Source: an uncultured Collinsella sp.
GTDB lineage: Bacteria > Actinomycetota > Coriobacteriia > Coriobacteriales > Coriobacteriaceae
Assembly: GCA_900545875.1 (NCBI GenBank)
Contig: URAQ01000065.1
Location: 1 to 8,147 of the forward strand
Length of the DNA: 8,147 nt
Direction: 5' to 3'
Part shown: in pieces, positions 5,517 through 8,147 of the stretch
Layout of the letters: each line of letters opens with the position of its first letter
Position numbering within the stretch: the first letter of the stretch is position 1
The notes under the pieces: model-generated
What the model was told of the DNA's origin: nothing
Databases searched by the model: none
The model's input: only the letters and a program-made list of their open reading frames with translations
Position numbers and translations under genes: made by a program

Positions 5517-6383
5517 TTAATTGACAATATGCGAGCTCATATAGTCGATAAAGTGCCTCGTGGCGATGGGCATGGTGTCCCAACTGCGCCAAGCTGCCAC
5601 TACGTCGCGCGAGGGGGCGTGCACGATGGGACGTACGCGAATATCGGCCCGCATGCCCTCCACAGTACGACGGTAGAGCATGCTCACGCCTAGGCCCTCC
5701 TCCACCATCGCCATGATGGTGTAGTCGTCGGTGACCTCGCTCGTCACGTGCGGCGACAGCCCATGCGCCGCAAACGCATCGAGCACTAGGCTCTGTTCGC
5801 CCTCATCCAGCAGCACAAACGGCTCGGACGCCAGGTCGGCGAGTGTCACCTTTTCCTTTGCCGTCAGCGGATGCGCGACAGGCAACAGCGCCACCAGCTC
5901 GTCGTGATAGACCACGCGCTTCTCGAGCCCAGCGGTAAATCCGCGCGCCGTAAAGCAAAAATCGACCACGCCATCGTGCACCCATTGGGCGTTGCGCGTG
6001 TAATCGCCCTGCTTGAGGGTGAAGCGTACGCCCGGGTGCAGCGCCCCAAAGTCGCGAATCACACGCGGCAGCACGGTACGACTCACGTTGGTAAACGTCG
6101 CGATGCGAATATCGGTCGACGAAAGCCCCAGCAGCTCCTGGCGCTTGCCCTCGAGCTCGGCCTCGGCGGTCACAATCTGGCGCAGGTACGGCAGATATTG
6201 TTTACCGTCGCGCGTAAGCGAAACGCCCTGCTTACCGCGCTCGATAAGCGTGGTGCCCAGCTCGCGCTCGAGCGCCTTGACGGCCTGGCTCACTGCACTT
6301 TGCGTATAGCCCAGCTCGTCCGCCGCGCGTTTCAGGCTGCCGCAATCGACCACCATACAAACAATCTGATACCGCGATGCCAT
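5517..6383 (-). CDS. LysR-family transcriptional regulator
   Basis: The 288-residue product has the standard LysR plan. The N-terminal winged helix-turn-helix spans residues 1-60: GSLKRAADELGYTQSAVSQA with recognition helix SAVSQAVKALEREL (29-42), then the wing LIERGKQGVSLTRDG. A linker helix follows (about 62-88), then a periplasmic-binding-protein-like effector domain from about residue 91 (IRIATF) to the end. Length is typical. LysR proteins usually act as tetramers that respond to a small ligand and commonly control a divergently transcribed neighbour, here the EamA exporter gene 158 bases away. The ligand is unknown. The start is fixed: GGAGG lies four bases before the ATG, and an in-frame TGA stands five codons upstream. 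Confidence 0.93.
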   Translation of the reverse strand: MASRYQIVCMVVDCGSLKRAADELGYTQSAVSQAVKALERELGTTLIERGKQGVSLTRDGKQYLPYLRQIVTAEAELEGKRQELLGLSSTDIRIATFTNVSRTVLPRVIRDFGALHPGVRFTLKQGDYTRNAQWVHDGVVDFCFTARGFTAGLEKRVVYHDELVALLPVAHPLTAKEKVTLADLASEPFVLLDEGEQSLVLDAFAAHGLSPHVTSEVTDDYTIMAMVEEGLGVSMLYRRTVEGMRADIRVRPIVHAPSRDVVAAWRSWDTMPIATRHFIDYMSSHIVN

Positions 6384-6541
6384 CGTGCCTCCACATCAAT
6401 GCAGCCGTAAAACGTTTTGCCAGCGCTTTTTCTGCCAACATTAGCGTTTCTTAATCATACTGAAGATACATTCGCTTTACTACATCAATATCTGGGAGCA
6501 GAATCCTTTTTACGAAACCGTTCTGTAACAAAAGGAGTCCC
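6384..6541. promoter_or_regulatory. Divergent LysR-EamA control region
   Basis: This A/T-rich 158-base spacer must carry both promoters. On the plus strand CTGCCA (6432-6437) and CATACT (6456-6461), 18 bases apart, are a plausible weak pair. On the minus strand TATGAT (5 of 6 to the -10 consensus, about 6453-6458) overlaps it. ACATCAAT occurs directly twice (6393-6400 and 6482-6489). I did not find a clear T-N11-A dyad of the LysR type, so the operator is not located. Confidence 0.35.
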
Positions 6542-7444
6542 ATGGATCGCAAAAAAGCAATCGCGCTCTCATTTTCCGTTCCCGTCGCATGGGGCTTTTC
6601 GTACCCCCTCATGAAGATCGGCATGGACAGCATGAACGCCACGAGTATCGTCGCGCTGCGCTGCATCATCGCCTTTGCGGCCTGCCTGCTGCTCTTCCAC
6701 AAGCACGCGTTGCGCATCAACCGTGACCTTATGGTCCGCGCCGCCATCATCGGCGCCATTATGGCAACCGAGCTCACCTGCATGTGCCTGGGCTCCAGCC
6801 TCACCTCCGCCTCCACCGCCGGCTTTTTGCAGAGCCTGACGGTCGTGATCGTGCCGTTTGCCAACGCCGCCCTGCTGCGTCGTGCCCCCGAGCGCAAAGT
6901 GCTCATCGGCACCGCCATCGTCACCTGCGGCATGCTGCTGCTCTCGGGCGCCGACTTCACCAGCCTGAACCCGGGCGCGCTCATCATGCTGCTCTCCGCT
7001 TTTGTCTATGCCGGCCACATCATTGTGGCGAAGCGCTTTGTCGAAGATGTCGACCCGCTGGCTCTGGGCGTTTGGCAGCTGGGCTTCGGCGGCCTGTTCT
7101 CGGGCATTGCCGCATGCGTCTTTGGCGGCTTCACGCTTCCCAGTACGCCCAGCGAGATCGTCGTTGTCGTCGCGCTCGCACTCATCTGCTCTGCCTACGG
7201 CTTTATCACCCAGACGCTCGTGCAGCCCCACGTGCCCGCCGAGACCACCGGCTTCGCCTTCTCGCTCGAACCGGTATGCTCCGCCGTCTTCTCGTTCTTC
7301 CTGGTCGGCGAGGTCCTGAGCCCCATCGCCTTCTTTGGCGCAGCCCTCATCCTCACCGGCGTCATGGTAGCAACCGTCGAGCTTCCACGCCTTCGCGCAC
7401 ATGGACAGGCTCGCATGGCAGGAGCGCCCGAGCACGTCTCGTAG
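6542..7444 (+). CDS. EamA-family (DMT superfamily) transporter
   Basis: The 300-residue product has ten predicted membrane segments arranged as two EamA repeats of about five helices each (about 7-137 and 145-280). Typical DMT stretches are visible: the opening VPVAWGFSYPLMKIG, then a SIVALRCIIAFAACLLL stretch, and in the second half FAFSLEPVCSAVFSFFLVGE, with the E-P and G-E positions conserved in this family, followed by GAALILTGVMVA. Members export amino acids, nucleobase-like metabolites or drugs; the substrate is not predictable. AAAGGAG (6531-6537) precedes the ATG. The divergent LysR gene is the likely regulator. A short basic and polar tail (about 282-300) ends the protein, and ung follows 87 bases downstream on the same strand. 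Confidence 0.92.
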   Translation: MDRKKAIALSFSVPVAWGFSYPLMKIGMDSMNATSIVALRCIIAFAACLLLFHKHALRINRDLMVRAAIIGAIMATELTCMCLGSSLTSASTAGFLQSLTVVIVPFANAALLRRAPERKVLIGTAIVTCGMLLLSGADFTSLNPGALIMLLSAFVYAGHIIVAKRFVEDVDPLALGVWQLGFGGLFSGIAACVFGGFTLPSTPSEIVVVVALALICSAYGFITQTLVQPHVPAETTGFAFSLEPVCSAVFSFFLVGEVLSPIAFFGAALILTGVMVATVELPRLRAHGQARMAGAPEHVS

Positions 7445-7471
7445 ACCCCACTCTTCATACAGCCGTGGCAT

Positions 7472-7491
7472 AAAGGTCTCCGGACACCTTT
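7472..7491. promoter_or_regulatory. 20-bp near-palindrome upstream of ung (operator or weak terminator)
   Basis: AAAGGTCTCCGGACACCTTT is palindromic except for one position pair (7478/7485). It directly abuts TACAAT (7491-7496), a five-of-six match to a -10 box about 35 bases before the ung start. A repressor site over the ung promoter is one reading. A weak terminator for the EamA gene is the other, but there is almost no loop. Confidence 0.4.
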
Positions 7492-7531
7492 ACAATAGAT
7501 GCCAACAGAGCATCTGACGTAAAGGAGCCCC

Positions 7532-8147
7532 ATGGAAGCCGCGAGCCGCGATCGCAACATAGCAACTTGGTTGGGCGATGCGCCGCAGCCGGTACGTGAC
7601 ACTACGAACCAGCTGCTCGAGCGCATCGCCCTTTTGCGTGCCGAGCAGACTATCTACCCGGCACAAGACGACATCCTCAATGCCTTCGTCTATACGCCGG
7701 CCGACCAGGTCAAGGTTGTCATTTTGGGTCAGGACCCCTATCACGGACCCAACCAGGCCATGGGGCTGTCGTTCTCGGTCCCCGCGACGCAAACCAAGTT
7801 GCCGCCGAGCCTGCGCAACATCTATAAGGAACTCAAAGCCGATCTGGGCTGCCCCATTCCCGCCACGGGAGACCTAACCCCATGGGCACAGCAGGGCGTC
7901 CTGCTCCTCAACACCACGCTCACCGTGCGCGAGCATGCCGCGAACTCGCACGCCAAGCTGGGCTGGAGCACGCTCACCGACTACATTATCGAACGCTGCT
8001 GCCAGCTGCCCCAACCGGTAGTCTTTTTGGCATGGGGCCGCTTTGCCCAGCAGATGGTCGAAGGCAAGCTCGCCGCGATCGGTGCGGGCAAGGCAACCGG
8101 CAAGTTCTGCCTGGCATCCACGCACCCCTCGCCGCTTTCGGCCAACC
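7532..8147 (+). CDS. ung: Uracil-DNA glycosylase, family 1 (3' end cut by window edge)
   Basis: About 205 residues are present with no stop before the edge. The product begins MEAASRDRNIATWLGD. The family 1 active-site motif GQDPYHGP is at residues 66-73, with Asp68 as the water-activating residue. MGLSFSVP and LNTTLTVREH follow, the latter holding the uracil-recognition Asn, then FLAWGRFA and the DNA-intercalation loop HPSPLSAN, with His198 as the catalytic histidine. Ung removes uracil from DNA to start base excision repair in the cytoplasm. Only about 20-30 C-terminal residues should be missing. AAAGGAG (7521-7527) precedes the ATG. It may have its own promoter (TACAAT at 7491-7496) beside a near-palindrome. 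Confidence 0.95.
   Translation, partial: MEAASRDRNIATWLGDAPQPVRDTTNQLLERIALLRAEQTIYPAQDDILNAFVYTPADQVKVVILGQDPYHGPNQAMGLSFSVPATQTKLPPSLRNIYKELKADLGCPIPATGDLTPWAQQGVLLLNTTLTVREHAANSHAKLGWSTLTDYIIERCCQLPQPVVFLAWGRFAQQMVEGKLAAIGAGKATGKFCLASTHPSPLSAN

Noticed and set aside
6569..7471. Long open frame (300 codons) antisense to the EamA gene
   Set aside because: Same low-complexity charged composition with no domain. It exists because the sense gene's codon bias avoids stops in that frame.

Overview
The window is a gene-dense piece of a high-GC bacterial chromosome with short intergenic gaps. Most genes have a clear Shine-Dalgarno sequence of the AAGGAG/GGAGG type. No phage, insertion sequence, CRISPR array or RNA gene is visible. 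The protein types and wording (a Tet(M)-like chromosomal GTPase, an RlmA-type methyltransferase, MATE and EamA exporters, the short palindromic spacers) suggest a gut actinobacterium of the Coriobacteriia, Collinsella-like. That placement is an inference from memory of similar proteins, not from a search.

Layout. (1) 1-272, minus: N-terminal part of a translational GTPase related to EF-G and ribosomal protection proteins, cut by the window edge. (2) 273-526: a gap with two inverted repeats. (3) A GNAT acetyltransferase (minus, 527-1015) diverges from a 98-residue Cys/His protein (plus, 1093-1389), with a 32-bp dyad between them. (4) Converging on the latter is rsmJ (minus, 1438-2142), preceded on the same strand by a 47-residue one-helix membrane protein (2206-2349) that would be missed by a length cut-off. 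(5) A four-helix membrane protein (plus, 2583-2984) converges on an RlmA-type 23S rRNA methyltransferase (minus, 3113-3928). Two terminator hairpins lie between them. (6) The rlmA gene diverges from a MATE exporter (plus, 4107-5489). Their shared spacer holds a 58-bp element with perfect 21-bp arms. (7) A LysR regulator (minus, 5517-6383) converges on the MATE gene and diverges from an EamA/DMT exporter (plus, 6542-7444). (8) ung (plus, from 7532) runs off the right edge and has a 20-bp near-palindrome in its promoter region.

Functionally this is mostly housekeeping: ribosome-related genes (GTPase, RsmJ, RlmA), DNA repair (Ung), two exporters and one regulator. The LysR gene is most simply read as the regulator of the divergent EamA exporter. 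I see no multi-gene defence, biosynthetic or mobile system. The items most worth a second look are the unannotated 47-residue membrane protein, the 58-bp palindromic element at 3985-4042, and the small Cys/His protein with its palindromic control region.
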